Of a stretch of DNA of 64,000 nt, positions 25,381 to 33,439 are shown piece by piece. Made by a program: the position numbers and the translations under genes. The stretch's first letter is position 1, and each line of letters starts with the position of its first letter. This DNA comes from Rhodonellum psychrophilum GCM71 = DSM 17998 (GTDB taxonomy: Bacteria; Bacteroidota; Bacteroidia; Cytophagales; Cyclobacteriaceae), in assembly GCF_000381545.1 (NCBI RefSeq), contig NZ_KB906675.1:358777-422776 (forward strand), read 5' to 3'. The notes under the pieces are model-generated. The model saw nothing but the letters and a program-made list of their open reading frames with translations. It had not been told where the DNA came from and searched no databases.

Positions 25381-26445
25381 TCAATGTCCCCAATCGTATT
25401 GGTCCATATTTTCCAAACAGGCATTTAAAAGCAAAATACTGTCGTGGATATCTTCTTTGTGGGCCATTTCTATGACTTGATGCAAGTGACGGGTGGGAAT
25501 GGAAATGGCACCGGCAATCGCACCTTGTTTCCCCATTCTTTGGACGCCAGCCGTGTCCGTCCCCCCTGCTGTCAGGATTTCAGGTTGCCATTTGATTTGG
25601 TGTTCCGTTGCTGTTTTCTTCATGAAAGCCACCATCCTATAATCACAAACGGTCATGGCATCCATGATTTTGATGGCCGTACCTTTGCCAAGTTCGGTGA
25701 TTTTCTCATGGGCTTGTGCTCCAGGCACATCGAAGGCGATGGTGGTGTCCAATGCGATCCCAAAATCCGGATTGATCCCATGCGCAGCAACATTGGCCCC
25801 GCGAATACCCAATTCTTCCTGGACGGTAAAAACTGCATACACATCATAAGGATGGTTTTTTAATTTCCTCAGGGCTTCAATCAGAATAAAAACTGAAACC
25901 CTGTTGTCAATGGATTTACAGTTGACGCAATCCCCCATTTCGATCAATTCCCTTTCCCGGGTGATGGGATCACCGACGGACACATATTTTTCGACTTCCT
26001 CTTTTGTCATACCCAGATCGATGAAATAGTCTGTCGATTTTGGGATTTTGGTTTTTTCCTCGGCTGTCATGACGTGGATGGGTTTACTGCCCATTACACC
26101 CACCAAATCCGTCTTACCATGGACAATCACCCTCTGGGCAGTCAATGTTTTGGGGTCAAATCCCCCCAAAGTATGGAATCTCAAAAATCCACCCTCCTCA
26201 ATATGGGTAACCATAAATCCGATTTCGTCGATATGGGCTGCCACCATGACTTTTTTATTGTCAGGATTATTTTCACTTTTTTTAACAGCGATGACATTCC
26301 CCAAATTGTCCGTTTTCACCTCATCCACGAGAGGAGTGACCAATTCAATTACAAGATCCCGGATTCTTTTCTCAAACCCAGGTGCTCCAGCGATTTCACA
26401 AATTTGCTTCAATAAAGGTATATCCAATTCCATTTTGTCTGTCAT
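25381..26445 (-). CDS. M42-family metallo-aminopeptidase
   Basis: A 354-residue cytosolic binuclear-zinc peptidase of the M42 family (glutamyl aminopeptidase/endoglucanase-like, TET-forming). Visible metal-binding and family segments are VMVAAHIDEIGFMV (first His and Asp), GDCVNCKSIDNRVSV (bridging Asp region), VFTVQEELGIRGA with the catalytic Glu pair, and TAGGTDTAGVQRMG. Start ATG 26445; ATG 26433 (MELDIPLL) is an alternative. Probably involved in peptide turnover. Single gene with the dispersed repeat just downstream. Confidence 0.93.
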   Translation of the reverse strand: MTDKMELDIPLLKQICEIAGAPGFEKRIRDLVIELVTPLVDEVKTDNLGNVIAVKKSENNPDNKKVMVAAHIDEIGFMVTHIEEGGFLRFHTLGGFDPKTLTAQRVIVHGKTDLVGVMGSKPIHVMTAEEKTKIPKSTDYFIDLGMTKEEVEKYVSVGDPITRERELIEMGDCVNCKSIDNRVSVFILIEALRKLKNHPYDVYAVFTVQEELGIRGANVAAHGINPDFGIALDTTIAFDVPGAQAHEKITELGKGTAIKIMDAMTVCDYRMVAFMKKTATEHQIKWQPEILTAGGTDTAGVQRMGKQGAIAGAISIPTRHLHQVIEMAHKEDIHDSILLLNACLENMDQYDWGH

Positions 26446-26616
26446 TTTTTGTTAAAATCCGGTCACGTTTTGGGTAATAATTACCCAGTTCTTGGACAGC
26501 AATATACAACCAAATTGAAAATGAGGGCTTTTTTTGGCACAAAATTTCCTTTGGCACAAGTGAAAAAGACCTGAATTTTTCAGGAATTAAATTGACAAGG
26601 AAAAAAGTGTAGAATT

Positions 26617-27372
26617 ATGCAATTGCTATTTATCCTTATTGGAGCATTTATAGTTTTTATTTTAAGTACACTGACTGGAGGAGGTGCCAGTCTGCTCCTT
26701 ATGCCATTGGTGGCTGTAGTAGTGGGCGTGAAGGCGGTGGCTCCTGTGATGGCCATCAGCATAGGAATGAGCAGCACTTCAAAGGTGGCTTTATTTTGGA
26801 AACATATTGATTGGAAGCTGTTTGCTTGGCTATTCCCTTCCACCATCATCGGATCCATCCTTGGCGCCAGGCTTTTTGCAAGTTTATCATCAGATTATCT
26901 TCAAATCCTAATTGGCCTATTATTGGTTTCCACGATTTTCCAACTCAGGCAAAAACCAAAATCCGAATCCAGATTCAAAATCAAAGCTTGGCATTTTGCC
27001 CCCATGGGTTTGGTTGTAGCATTTTTATCCGGACTGATTGGTGGAGTGGGCCCCTTGATGAATTCTGCTTATTTAAATTATGGCATCAGCAAGGAATCAC
27101 TATTGGGAACCAGGTCCGCCAACGCCATTTTACTCCATTCTACCAAAATCATCAGCTATGCCTACTTCGGTTTTGTGACCGGGGAAGTCTTGAAATATGG
27201 CATTATGATCGGTGTCACTTCAATGATAGCCGTATACTTCGGGAAAATGATCCTGGCCAAAATGTCAGACAATTTCTTTAGACAAATTGTAGTGGTCAGT
27301 ATGGTTTTGAGTGGAGTGCTGATGCTATGGAAAAACAAGGACTTCATTTCGGCTTTTATCTATTCAATCTAG
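26617..27372 (+). CDS. TauE/SafE-family membrane transporter
   Basis: A 251-residue inner-membrane protein with seven to eight helices. The opening helix with STLTGGGASLLLMPLVAVVVG, the GSILGARL loop between helices and the repeated half with LSGLIGGVGPLMNSAYLNYG match the TauE/SafE (DUF81) family, which exports sulfite or organosulfonates. The substrate here is unknown. TTGGCAC occurs twice upstream (about 26532 and 26553), but a full sigma-54 promoter is not seen. It starts 171 bp from the divergent M42 gene. Confidence 0.88.
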   Translation: MQLLFILIGAFIVFILSTLTGGGASLLLMPLVAVVVGVKAVAPVMAISIGMSSTSKVALFWKHIDWKLFAWLFPSTIIGSILGARLFASLSSDYLQILIGLLLVSTIFQLRQKPKSESRFKIKAWHFAPMGLVVAFLSGLIGGVGPLMNSAYLNYGISKESLLGTRSANAILLHSTKIISYAYFGFVTGEVLKYGIMIGVTSMIAVYFGKMILAKMSDNFFRQIVVVSMVLSGVLMLWKNKDFISAFIYSI

Positions 27373-27424
27373 TAATTCTTCAAAAAATCAAAAAAAGAAT
27401 TCGTAAATCTTAATTCATAATTTC

Positions 27425-28837
27425 ATGAAATTATCTATTTCAAAAAATGTACATCTGGTAGAACCTGGGGATTTTGAGCCAACGGATCATTGGTATCCAC
27501 GGGTCTTAAATTCAAATATTCATCCACTTGTCTCTTATTTTTTAAATCTCACCCATGAGCAGATGGTGGAAAGGTACCACAGGCTTCATCCACAAAGCGA
27601 CCCTGAGGCATTAATGGAAATCATGACCTATCAACCCCAGTATTTTCGCTGGGCAGGGACGGATTTGATGCATGTAACCAACAATGAGGGAAACCGAAAA
27701 TTGACCGTCATCGAAACCAACAGCTGCCCATCCGGTCAAAAATCAATGCCTTTGCTCGACCTGAATGTAGAGCAAGGCGGATACAAAAGATTGATCGAGC
27801 AGACCTTCAAGCCAATGGTGGATAATCATCACGAAAACGGTGCATTGGCAGTAATCTATGACAAAAACCCAATGGAAAACATTGGATATGCCGCCACGGT
27901 CGCAGATGTATTTGGGGAGAATGTATTCTTGGCCAAATTCGAAGCCAAAGATGCTGAACCTCCAGTAAAATTTGTCGATGGGAAAATGTGGGTTAGAAAT
28001 CAGAATGAGGAGTGGGTGGAAATCCGAGCAGCCTTCAGGTATGTCACCCAAGAACCTTGGTCCATCATCCCTGAAAACACTAAAACCCTTCTTCTCAATC
28101 CCATAGAGGCTTGTTTGGCGGGCGGGAGAAACAAGGAAGTTGCCAGTCGGGCTTATGATGATTTCAATAGAAAATTTGCAGATAAAGGGATCAGTATCTT
28201 CACTCCTTCCACATTCAGGAATGTCTCTTTTTATGAATTGGAAAGACATTTCGAAATGCTCGGAGGAAGCATGGTGATCAAAGTTCCAGACTCCAATGCA
28301 GGGCAAGGCGTTTACACTGTGATCAGCAAAAAAGAGCTGGAGCATGCCAAATCCCAGCTTGACCCCAATCAGCTATATTTGGTGCAAGAATTGATTCACA
28401 GCAATTATAGCAATGGATTGGATCCCATGAAAGCTTGGTACCATGTAGGGACCATTCCGGATAGCAAGGGAAGGAGTTTCGCTTTTGACCTTAGGCTTAT
28501 GATGCATGCCACAGAAGAGGGGATGCGTCCTTTGGCTGTTTATTCAAGAAGGTCAAGATTTCCCCTGAACACGCCGCTTCCCGAAGACATGAACTCTTGG
28601 GAAGTTTATGGCACGAATCTTTCTGTCAAAGGAGAAGATGGCTGGACATATGCTGATGAGAGGCTGATGCTTTTTGATGTGCGCAACTTTGGCCAGCTCG
28701 GTTTGGGTATCGATGAAATGATCAAAGGCTTTGTCCAAAGCATCATGGGCGTCTATGCGATTGACCAAAATGCCCGAAAAACTTTTGGTGATAAAACTTC
28801 TATCCCTAATTTTAAAATCCAAACAACGCTATCATGA
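27425..28837 (+). CDS. ATP-grasp-like protein coupled to a receiver protein
   Basis: This 470-residue cytosolic protein is not firmly recognised. The central segment VIKVPDSNAGQGVYTVI has the basic residue and glycine-rich loop of an ATP-grasp nucleotide-binding lobe, YLVQELIHSNYS resembles the adenine-contact hinge, and FDLRLMMHATEEGMRPLAVYSR corresponds to the D/N-xR metal region. The N-terminal half carries a conserved-looking VIETNSCPSGQKSMPLL. The stop overlaps the start of the next gene, a stand-alone receiver domain (ATGA), so the two are probably translated together. An ATP-dependent ligase acting on an amino acid or peptide under two-component control is one reading; the substrate is unknown. 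Confidence 0.55.
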   Translation: MKLSISKNVHLVEPGDFEPTDHWYPRVLNSNIHPLVSYFLNLTHEQMVERYHRLHPQSDPEALMEIMTYQPQYFRWAGTDLMHVTNNEGNRKLTVIETNSCPSGQKSMPLLDLNVEQGGYKRLIEQTFKPMVDNHHENGALAVIYDKNPMENIGYAATVADVFGENVFLAKFEAKDAEPPVKFVDGKMWVRNQNEEWVEIRAAFRYVTQEPWSIIPENTKTLLLNPIEACLAGGRNKEVASRAYDDFNRKFADKGISIFTPSTFRNVSFYELERHFEMLGGSMVIKVPDSNAGQGVYTVISKKELEHAKSQLDPNQLYLVQELIHSNYSNGLDPMKAWYHVGTIPDSKGRSFAFDLRLMMHATEEGMRPLAVYSRRSRFPLNTPLPEDMNSWEVYGTNLSVKGEDGWTYADERLMLFDVRNFGQLGLGIDEMIKGFVQSIMGVYAIDQNARKTFGDKTSIPNFKIQTTLS

Positions 28838-29187
28838 GCTCAAAAATATTAATAGTTGAAGACGATGTAGTATTCTGCAAGCTTCTCACCCGCTTTCTTT
28901 CCAAGAACAATTTTGAAGTGATGGATGCCCAGAACGGTAAAGATGCTTTGGAGCTGATGGATTTGAACAATTTTGGTCAGGCCATTCTTGATTACAGATT
29001 GCCTGACATGAACGGGGTGGAAATTCTCAAAAAATTGAAATTCAAAAACCCAGAGACCAAGGTCCTACTCATTACCCGCTTTGGGGATGAGGAAGTCGCT
29101 GCCGAAGCCAAATCAGCCGGCGCCGATGCCTTTATTGCCAAACCTATTGATCCAGATGATCTGTTGAAAATAATCAAGAGCATGTAA
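28834..29187 (+). CDS. Single-domain response regulator (CheY-like receiver)
   Basis: A 117-residue receiver with all phosphotransfer residues: acidic pair in ILIVEDDVVF, phospho-acceptor D53 in AILDYRLPD, Thr in LLITRFGDE, and Lys in DAFIAKPIDPDD. It has no output domain. Its start overlaps the stop of the ATP-grasp-like gene. Its receiver is similar in style to that of the sigma-54 regulator at 32.1 kb (KILxVEDD, FxKNNF), so both may be served by the hybrid kinase at 33.4 kb; this is inference. Followed by a bidirectional terminator. Confidence 0.9.
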   Translation: MSSKILIVEDDVVFCKLLTRFLSKNNFEVMDAQNGKDALELMDLNNFGQAILDYRLPDMNGVEILKKLKFKNPETKVLLITRFGDEEVAAEAKSAGADAFIAKPIDPDDLLKIIKSM

Positions 29188-29201
29188 CCAAACATATCAG
29201 A

Positions 29202-29248
29202 AAAAAAACTGCCTTTGGGAGAATGAATCCCCAAAGGCAGTTTTTTTG
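29202..29248 (+). terminator. Bidirectional terminator
   Basis: Stem AAAACTGCCTTTGGG / CCCAAAGGCAGTTTT flanked by A8 and T7. It lies between the receiver gene (+) and the convergent amidophosphoribosyltransferase gene (-) and can serve both. Confidence 0.92.
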
Positions 29249-29295
29249 TTTTCCCCGAAAATGTTTTTGGATTTCCGCGGCCCTGATTTGATTTT

Positions 29296-31179
29296 TTAGT
29301 AGGCTCTCACCGCTTTTCCTTCCATGAAATTTGCAAAGGCCTTGTTGACCACGCGCATCCCACCTTCTGTCGGATAATCCCCGGTAAAATACCAATCTCC
29401 CAAATGATCGGGACATGATTTATGAAGGTTGTCCACGGTTTGGTAGATGACCTTAACCTCTGCATGAATATCTTTGGTCGTGATGATCTGGGCTATCTTA
29501 TCTGAAATTTCCTGATCCGTGAAAGGAGCATAAATCTCCGTTACATAATTCTTGGCAAACATTGAATTGGCGCTGCATTTTTCATACACTTCATCCATCA
29601 GATCCGTCATTCCCCGCTCCTTCAGTAATGCAACAGTCGCCCTGAATGCAATGAATTCATTCATTTTGGACATATCAATGCCGTAACAATCAGGAAATCT
29701 GATTTGTGGTGCCGATGAGGCAATCACGATTCTTTTGGGATTTAATTTATCCAAAGTAGTCAAGATGCTTTTTTCCAAAGTAGTACCGCGGACGATACTG
29801 TCATCAATGACGACCAAAGTGTCAATTCCTGACCGCACTACTTCATAAGTGGTATCATACACGTTAGCGACCATGGCATCCCGATCTTGATCATTGGTGA
29901 TGAAGGTTCGAAGTTTGACATCCTTGCTCACCAATTTCTCAACTCTCGGCCTGAAGTTGAGGAGTTCTTCCAAATCCTCCAAATGAGGTTTTCCTTCCAA
30001 TAACACTTCTCTCCTCTTGGCGCTCAGATAATCTTCCACGCCTTCTATCATTCCTAAAAAAGCAGTTTCTGCTGTATTTGGAATATAGGAAAACACAGTA
30101 TTTTTCAGGTCAAAATCAATGGCTTTGAGCACTTGTGGTACCAAAGCTTTTCCGAGCATTTTTCTTTCTCTGTAAATGTCCGGATCTGTCCCACGGGAAA
30201 AATAAATCCTTTCGAAACTGCATGATTTTTTCTCCTTGGCAGGCATGATTTCATACTCTCCGAAAGAACCATCCTTATTGATGATCAATGCGTGTCCCGG
30301 TTTTACCTCCTTGATTTCTTTATAATCGATGTCAAAAGCAGATTTAATTGCTGGCTTCTCGGAAGCCACCACGACGATTTCATCGTCAGCATAATAGTAA
30401 GCCGGACGGATGCCATAAGGATCCCTCACGACGAAACTGGAACCATTTCCTATCAAACCAGCCATGGCGTAGCCTCCGTCAAAATCCCTACAGGATCTTC
30501 TCAAGATTCGACTTACATCCAATTCATCCTCGATAACTGCGGTGATTTGCTCGTTCGAAAACTGATGCTTGTATTTGTCGAAAATGCGTTGGTTTTCTTC
30601 GTCCAAAAAGTGCCCCACTTTCTCCATGACCGTGACGGTATCGGTTTTCTCTTTTGGGTGCTGACCCAGTTGCACCAATTTATCAAAAAGTTCTTCCACA
30701 TTCGTCATGTTGAAATTACCCGCCATGACCAAATTTCGGCTTCTCCAGTTATTTTGCTTCAGGAAAGGATGACAGGTTTCAATGCTGTTTTCTCCATGGG
30801 TGCCATACCTAAGATGCCCCAACCATAAATCCCCGGTGAAGGCGATGTTTTCCTTTAACCATTCGGCGTCAAAGAGTGCATTCTCGCCTCCCAGTTTCTT
30901 GGCCTTTTTATATTTTTTGTGGATTTTATCAAAGATAAAATTTACCGCTTGGGGTTCTATAGAACGATAGCGGCTGATGTATCTCGTTCCGGGATTTGTG
31001 TTAATTTTGATATTGGCCACGCCAGCACCATCCTGACCTCTGTTTATTTGTTTTTGCATCAACACGTACAGCCGATTCGGGACATAAAGAGGTGTACCGT
31101 ATTTATCGATGAAGTGTTGAAGGGGTTTACGAAGTCGCAACATGGCTATGCCGCACTCGTGTTTGATAGCTTCACTCAT
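29296..31179 (-). CDS. Amidophosphoribosyltransferase-like protein (long form)
   Basis: This 627-residue protein joins an N-terminal glutaminase class II domain with a C-terminal phosphoribosyltransferase domain, as in PurF, which makes 5-phosphoribosylamine in purine synthesis. The nucleophile is Cys9 in KHECGIAML, so an eight-residue propeptide would have to be removed. The PRPP loop is VVIDDSIVRGTT, and GHLRYGTHG and GGYAMAGLIG mark the glutaminase fold. It is longer than usual PurF (about 470-510), with extra sequence between the domains and at the C-terminus. This long variant is common in Bacteroidota beside a standard PurF, so I leave the symbol blank. TAACTTTG (31197-31190) 11 bp before the ATG is a probable -7 box. 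Confidence 0.88.
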   Translation of the reverse strand: MSEAIKHECGIAMLRLRKPLQHFIDKYGTPLYVPNRLYVLMQKQINRGQDGAGVANIKINTNPGTRYISRYRSIEPQAVNFIFDKIHKKYKKAKKLGGENALFDAEWLKENIAFTGDLWLGHLRYGTHGENSIETCHPFLKQNNWRSRNLVMAGNFNMTNVEELFDKLVQLGQHPKEKTDTVTVMEKVGHFLDEENQRIFDKYKHQFSNEQITAVIEDELDVSRILRRSCRDFDGGYAMAGLIGNGSSFVVRDPYGIRPAYYYADDEIVVVASEKPAIKSAFDIDYKEIKEVKPGHALIINKDGSFGEYEIMPAKEKKSCSFERIYFSRGTDPDIYRERKMLGKALVPQVLKAIDFDLKNTVFSYIPNTAETAFLGMIEGVEDYLSAKRREVLLEGKPHLEDLEELLNFRPRVEKLVSKDVKLRTFITNDQDRDAMVANVYDTTYEVVRSGIDTLVVIDDSIVRGTTLEKSILTTLDKLNPKRIVIASSAPQIRFPDCYGIDMSKMNEFIAFRATVALLKERGMTDLMDEVYEKCSANSMFAKNYVTEIYAPFTDQEISDKIAQIITTKDIHAEVKVIYQTVDNLHKSCPDHLGDWYFTGDYPTEGGMRVVNKAFANFMEGKAVRAY

Positions 31180-31189
31180 TGGGTGGGAT

Positions 31190-31197
31190 CAAAGTTA
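31190..31197 (-). promoter_or_regulatory. -7 box of the amidophosphoribosyltransferase gene
   Basis: TAACTTTG on the minus strand matches TAnnTTTG. It is only 10 bp from the start codon, so the 5' leader would be very short. A TTTG about 12 bp upstream is closer than the usual spacing. Confidence 0.4.
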
Positions 31198-31467
31198 TAT
31201 TTGAGTATACAAAGTTAACGTTTTTTGGAAGATAACCGAAGCAATAAAAAAATTGGAGTCAAAGAATCCACAGTGAATGACTTCGTTTTCCGGAATCCTC
31301 TTTAAACTGAAAACCAAGTAGGAAACCTCAAATCAATCTCTGTCTCCCTCCTGAGGGAATTTGCAACAGACTGCTGATTTTTTCTACAGCAAAAATCCAA
31401 AAAATACTGATTTTTATGCCAAATTCATTCATAAGGCCAGTGGCATAACTTCTGTACGACAGATATC
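31198..31467. other. Intergenic region without recognised features
   Basis: About 270 bp between the divergent amidophosphoribosyltransferase and small-membrane-protein genes. No ORF and no strong hairpin was seen. TGGCAT at 31441 is a weak sigma-54-like element, not accepted as a promoter. Confidence 0.3.
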
Positions 31468-31641
31468 ATGAAAAAGATAATCACCATACTGATCTTGGGT
31501 GTAGGCTTAATTCTTATGACGCTATTGAGCTGGGCAAATTTCCAGTTGAATTCCTATTCCCATTCACATGCTCAAAATCATGAAACTCTATTCAGAATCA
31601 ATCAAGCTGAAACTGAATTTCAGAATCAAATCCTTAAATAA
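31468..31641 (+). CDS. Small membrane or secreted protein of 57 residues
   Basis: ATG 31468 opens MKKIITILILGVGLILMTLL, a hydrophobic N-terminal helix that is either a signal or an anchor, followed by a His/Asn/Gln-rich tail (SYSHSHAQNHET) and stop TAA 31641. It lies 35 bp before the next small secreted protein on the same strand. There is no recognised family. It has a clear translation start with purine-rich upstream sequence and typical coding composition, but it is short. Confidence 0.5.
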   Translation: MKKIITILILGVGLILMTLLSWANFQLNSYSHSHAQNHETLFRINQAETEFQNQILK

Positions 31642-31676
31642 ACCAATTTATTATTTCTAACTTAAATACAATTCAC

Positions 31677-31994
31677 ATGAAAACGCGATTTATTTTCCCC
31701 GCATTAATGGTATTCGCTTTGGCTGCTTCTCCAATGATGGTGAATGCCCAGACACAAGAAATAGAAAAAATGGTGATGACAAACCAGGACAAGGTTAAAT
31801 TAGATCCTGAGCAACTTCCCCCAGCTGTAAAAACGGCAATTGCCACAGATGAAACCATTGCAGATTTGAGCATTACCGAAGCATGGCAAATCACGGATGA
31901 AAAAGGCGCAACACACTTCAAAATCAAATTTGACAATGCCGGTGAAGAACTGATTAAAAAATTTGACATCAATGGCAAAGAAATAAAAGAATAA
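31677..31994 (+). CDS. Small periplasmic protein, PepSY-like/BLIP-type repeat
   Basis: A 105-residue protein with signal peptide (MKTRFIFPALMVFALAASPM, cleavage near VNAQ). The mature part, QLPPAVKTAIATDE and TEAWQITDEKGATHFKIKFDN, has the helix followed by beta-strand pattern of PepSY-like periplasmic domains (LPxxVxxAI and YEVxF). It is probably an inhibitor-like or envelope-stress protein. It lies immediately upstream of the sigma-54 response regulator and has its own terminator, so the three may be functionally linked. Confidence 0.6.
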   Translation: MKTRFIFPALMVFALAASPMMVNAQTQEIEKMVMTNQDKVKLDPEQLPPAVKTAIATDETIADLSITEAWQITDEKGATHFKIKFDNAGEELIKKFDINGKEIKE

Positions 31995-32015
31995 ACCCTT
32001 TATCTTAAATCATTT

Positions 32016-32051
32016 AAAGCACCGGAAATATTTTCGGTGCTTTATTTTTTT
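32016..32051 (+). terminator. Terminator after the PepSY-like gene
   Basis: Stem AAAGCACCG / CGGTGCTTT followed by ATTTTTTT, 22 bp after the stop. Confidence 0.88.
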
Positions 32052-32082
32052 AATAATCCGAAGGAAAATTTTACCTTTATCG

Positions 32083-33438
32083 ATGATAAAAATTCTTTTG
32101 GTAGAAGATGACCTGACCTATTCCAGAATAATAAAAAATTTCTTGGAAAAAAACAATTTTTCGGTTGATGCCCTAACTAAAATAGAAGACGCTAAAGTTT
32201 ATCTGGACACGCATCAACCTTCGCTGATTATCACAGATTTTCGGCTGCCGGATGGGACGGGATTGGAAGTACTTCGGTATTCCAAAGAGGTTTTGGAAGA
32301 TATCCCTGTGTTGCTGATCACCAATTATTCAGACATTCGTGTTGCTGTGAAAGCGATGAAAATGGGTGCTTTTGAATATATCCTAAAACCTATCAATCCG
32401 GATGAGCTGCTCCTCACTGTAAACGAAGCATTGGAAGGTGCCAATGAAACGCCTAAAAAGAAAAAGAAATCAGCCCCAAAATCCGACGAAGATTATATCG
32501 TAGGAAAAAGTGACACGTCCAAACACATTGAGGAGCACATCCAGCTTGTAGCTCCGACGGACTTGACAGTAATCATTTTGGGAGAAACAGGAACAGGTAA
32601 GGAATATATTGCAAAGCGGATCCACCGAAAATCCTCGAGAAGCCATGGTCAGTTTGTAGCGATTGACTGCGGGGCACTTTCCAAAGAGCTTGCCGGAAGT
32701 GAGTTATTTGGCCATGTAAAAGGGTCTTTCACAGGCGCACTCGATAACAAAATAGGACATTTGGAAGCTGCCGGCGGAGGCACCGTGTTCTTGGATGAAG
32801 TTGGAAACTTGAGCTATGACATTCAGATAAAACTCCTAAGGGCATTACAAGAAAGAAAGATCAGAAAAATCGGAGGCAATCAGGAAATCCCCATTGATAT
32901 CAGGATTATTGCCGCAACCAATGAGGAATTGCTCCAACAAGCCAAGGAGGGTACTTTTAGGGAAGACCTCTACCACCGCTTGAATGAGTTTACGATCACG
33001 GCACTCCCCTTACGGGAAAGAAAGGAAGATTTGATGGTTTTTGCCAATCAATTTTTGGAACAAAGCAATCAAAAGCTAGGCAAAAACATCAAGGGATTTG
33101 ATGCAGACGCCGTCCATATTTTTGAAAAATACACTTGGCCAGGAAATCTCCGGGAATTGAAAAATATTGTGCGCCGGGCCGTTCTGCTGAGCCAAAGTGA
33201 ATACATCGGAATCAACAGCCTACCTAGGGAATTGATAGATGAGCCTGTTACAAAAGCCCTCGAAGAAACCTCGAATGTGGAGAGCGCTGATTTCAAAACC
33301 AGCCAGATGCTTCAGGAAAAGGAAATGATCATCAGGGTCCTTCAGGAAGTTAAGTACAACAAGTCCAAGGCAGCAAAAACCCTGGGAATAGACAGAAAGA
33401 CCCTTTATAACAAAATGGAAAAATACGGCATTGACTAG
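32083..33438 (+). CDS. NtrC-family sigma-54-dependent response regulator
   Basis: A 451-residue activator with receiver, AAA+ and Fis-type HTH domains in order. The phospho-acceptor is D52 (LIITDFRLPD). Walker A is GETGTGKE (167-174). The sigma-54 contact loop is GSFTGA (214-219), with Ser in place of the usual Ala. The C-terminal HTH is NKSKAAKTLGIDRKTLYNKM. It would activate RpoN promoters after phosphorylation. It ends 1 bp from the convergent hybrid kinase gene, which makes that kinase the likely partner, although the kinase carries its own receiver and Hpt domain for a relay. No linker between the receiver and AAA+ beyond a basic KKKKK stretch. Confidence 0.95.
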   Translation: MIKILLVEDDLTYSRIIKNFLEKNNFSVDALTKIEDAKVYLDTHQPSLIITDFRLPDGTGLEVLRYSKEVLEDIPVLLITNYSDIRVAVKAMKMGAFEYILKPINPDELLLTVNEALEGANETPKKKKKSAPKSDEDYIVGKSDTSKHIEEHIQLVAPTDLTVIILGETGTGKEYIAKRIHRKSSRSHGQFVAIDCGALSKELAGSELFGHVKGSFTGALDNKIGHLEAAGGGTVFLDEVGNLSYDIQIKLLRALQERKIRKIGGNQEIPIDIRIIAATNEELLQQAKEGTFREDLYHRLNEFTITALPLRERKEDLMVFANQFLEQSNQKLGKNIKGFDADAVHIFEKYTWPGNLRELKNIVRRAVLLSQSEYIGINSLPRELIDEPVTKALEETSNVESADFKTSQMLQEKEMIIRVLQEVKYNKSKAAKTLGIDRKTLYNKMEKYGID

Positions 33439-33439
33439 T

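Noticed and set aside
26525..26570. Sigma-54 promoter before the TauE/SafE gene
   Set aside because: TTGGCAC occurs twice, but no TTGCA -12 element follows at the right distance.
31440..31467. Sigma-54 promoter before the small membrane protein
   Set aside because: TGGCAT matches the -24 half only; the -12 half (TTGCA) is not present at the right spacing.
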